This document shows, piece after piece, positions 6,346 to 7,752 of a stretch of 7,752 nucleotides of DNA. Within the stretch, counting starts at the first letter, position 1. Each line of letters begins with the position of its first letter. A program made the position numbers and the translations under genes. The notes beneath the pieces were generated by a model. That model saw only the letters and a list, made by a program, of their open reading frames with translations. It did no database searches and was not told the DNA's origin. Source of the stretch: Phycisphaerae bacterium (GTDB lineage: Bacteria > Planctomycetota > Phycisphaerae > UBA1845 > UTPLA1); the NCBI GenBank assembly GCA_029259995.1, contig JAJDEC010000489.1, positions 1-7,752 on the forward strand, read 5' to 3'.

Positions 6346-7752
6346 ATGATTCCAGTGACTTTCAGAAACGATACTCGTGTTCAGGCCGTGCTCATGATGG
6401 CCATGGTCCTGTTCGGCATCGCATCGCGTGCGATCGCACAGATTCCGCATGCGGATGTACCGCTCGATCCCGTGCAGTTCTCGATCGACGGCGCATCGCC
6501 GACAATCGGTCTGGGTGGCATCACGCAGGCGGACATTCTCAAGAAGGCGGGGCCAACGGTCATCGGATTATCACTCGGCATGGGTATCACGCCTCTGGAT
6601 GAGTTGGACGCGCTCTCGGCGGACGCCGGCGCGTTCCTGCCGGATGATCCGTTTGTGATCCTTTTCAGCGTGTCACGGACTTCAGCGGGATTGACGCCGC
6701 CGGAACCGGGGCTTGTTGCCGTGAATCGTCCATTCTATGTCCTGAATCAGGCGATACTGAACCAGGCGCCGGGCGACATTTTCATGACGACGCGCGACTT
6801 CGATGCGGGCGGACTCATCCCGGAGCTGACGCGGAGCTTCAGCCCGAACAATACACTCGTGATCAACCAGGGAGACACGGGCGGCGTCGATATGGATCTG
6901 GAGCCGGAGAAGGCGCCGACCAAGTCGCAACTAAGCGGCACGATGAAGGACAATGTTGATGCCGTTTCGAAGGCATCGAGTTCGTCGTCGGGGGCGCGGG
7001 CGTTCGGCGGCGCGCGTGGGCCCGGCGGTACGGGCCCCGGTACGGATCCGACGGATCCGGGACCGATCTTCTTTTCGCTTCGGCGCGGCAGCCCGAGTCT
7101 GGGCGATCTTGGCGGCGTTCCCAGTGCCGCGAACATCTTCTTCGATCCGTCACCGTTGCAGCCGGGGAATGAAACGCTCTTTATCCCCGCGGATCAACTC
7201 GGGCTGATCGTCGGTCCGAATGGGGCGGGGGATGACATCAGCGGTCTGACAATATTTCTCGGCGGCCCCGATCGCGGCGTGCCAGGGCCCGTGGTGTTGT
7301 TTACGTTGGCGCCCGGCTCTCCTTCGCTGGCGATGGGCCTCAGCCCGGCGGACATCTTCGTGTCGACGGGCGGCGGGACGTTTCAGGTGTTTGCCACGGC
7401 GGATGAACTCGGTCTGGCACCGACGGATGCAGTTACGGGATTTACGATTCTCAAGACGAGCAACGTGGATCAGTTGGTGCTCGACAGTGCGATTCAGCGT
7501 CGGATTCCAGGCGATTTTGATCAGGACGGCGATCTGGATTCGGTGGATTGCGAAGCCTTTGAAGGTTGCTATTCCGGCGACGGAACATCGTATGACTCGA
7601 ACGGCATTGCAACGCATATCGTCGAAGTGGGGCTGGGACCGGTTCTCAACCCGGGAATGTTGACGATCGAGGCCGGAGATCTGGTTCAATGGTTGTGGCT
7701 CGACGGTCCGCACAACATCGTCAGCGGCGCTGACGGCGTGGCGGACGGCGCG
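6346..7752 (+). CDS. Secreted protein with EF-hand/dockerin-like motif and cupredoxin-like domain (3' truncated)
   Basis: The frame stays open for 469 codons to the window edge, so the C-terminus is missing. A signal peptide covers about residues 1-31 (hydrophobic 14-25, likely cleavage after AIA before Q32). Residues 43-380 contain four related segments starting near V43, V104, I241 and V316, each opening with an F-S/T-[LIV] strand and a Ser-rich turn. A low-complexity Ser/Gly/Pro/Thr linker (208-240) splits them two and two. Residues 389-411 hold a perfect EF-hand-type loop, GDFDQDGDLDSVD, with acidic residues at 390, 392, 394, 396, 398 and 401. This is the calcium-binding signature seen in dockerins and many planctomycete secreted proteins. 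Residues 425-469 match the start of a plastocyanin-type copper domain: GDLVQW, then DGPH with H456 as the probable first copper ligand. The Cys, His and Met ligands would lie beyond the window. Substrate and partner are unknown. Confidence 0.8.
   Translation, partial: MIPVTFRNDTRVQAVLMMAMVLFGIASRAIAQIPHADVPLDPVQFSIDGASPTIGLGGITQADILKKAGPTVIGLSLGMGITPLDELDALSADAGAFLPDDPFVILFSVSRTSAGLTPPEPGLVAVNRPFYVLNQAILNQAPGDIFMTTRDFDAGGLIPELTRSFSPNNTLVINQGDTGGVDMDLEPEKAPTKSQLSGTMKDNVDAVSKASSSSSGARAFGGARGPGGTGPGTDPTDPGPIFFSLRRGSPSLGDLGGVPSAANIFFDPSPLQPGNETLFIPADQLGLIVGPNGAGDDISGLTIFLGGPDRGVPGPVVLFTLAPGSPSLAMGLSPADIFVSTGGGTFQVFATADELGLAPTDAVTGFTILKTSNVDQLVLDSAIQRRIPGDFDQDGDLDSVDCEAFEGCYSGDGTSYDSNGIATHIVEVGLGPVLNPGMLTIEAGDLVQWLWLDGPHNIVSGADGVADGA

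Noticed and set aside
5940..6602. Plus-strand frame of 220 codons bridging the kinase end and the secreted-protein start
   Set aside because: It overlaps two well-supported genes in a different frame and its translation is Arg/Ser-rich low-complexity sequence typical of shadow frames.
7150..7713. Minus-strand frame of 187 codons opposite the secreted protein
   Set aside because: The plus strand here carries the EF-hand loop and copper-domain motifs; the antisense translation has no recognisable domain.

Overview
The window is GC-rich bacterial DNA, most likely from the Planctomycetota (Phycisphaerae or a related lineage). That placement is an inference from gene content. It rests on three things: an ECF sigma factor overlapping a large Ser/Thr kinase that begins with an anti-sigma zinc finger; a large secreted protein carrying the EF-hand/dockerin-like signature and a blue-copper-type domain common in planctomycete exported proteins; and frequent GTG starts with variable Shine-Dalgarno (SD) signals. 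No rRNA, tRNA, CRISPR array or insertion sequence is visible.

Layout. Positions 1-132 hold six contiguous 22-bp tandem repeat units that decay from left to right. Positions 133-287 are non-coding and contain two small perfect hairpins. A minus-strand OprB-like outer-membrane porin occupies 288-1571. It is transcribed divergently from a small c-type cytochrome lipoprotein gene (1778-2320, plus strand), and the 206-bp gap between them holds candidate promoters for both. After a 214-bp gap with one weak hairpin come an ECF sigma factor (2535-3116) and, overlapping its stop codon, a 989-residue membrane kinase (3116-6085). A 260-bp gap follows, and then a long secreted-protein gene (6346 onward) that is still open at the right edge. 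That last gene has no stop in the window, so a stop-to-stop ORF search would miss it.

How the genes work together. The sigma/kinase pair is the clearest functional unit. The kinase has a cytoplasmic HxxxCxxC zinc finger that probably binds the sigma factor, then a complete kinase domain, one membrane span, and about 550 residues of TPR-like sequence outside the cytoplasm. It therefore reads as a one-polypeptide receptor, anti-sigma factor and kinase. The other three proteins all act outside the cytoplasm (outer-membrane porin, cytochrome lipoprotein, secreted cupredoxin-like protein). That they are targets of the sigma factor is only a hypothesis from proximity.
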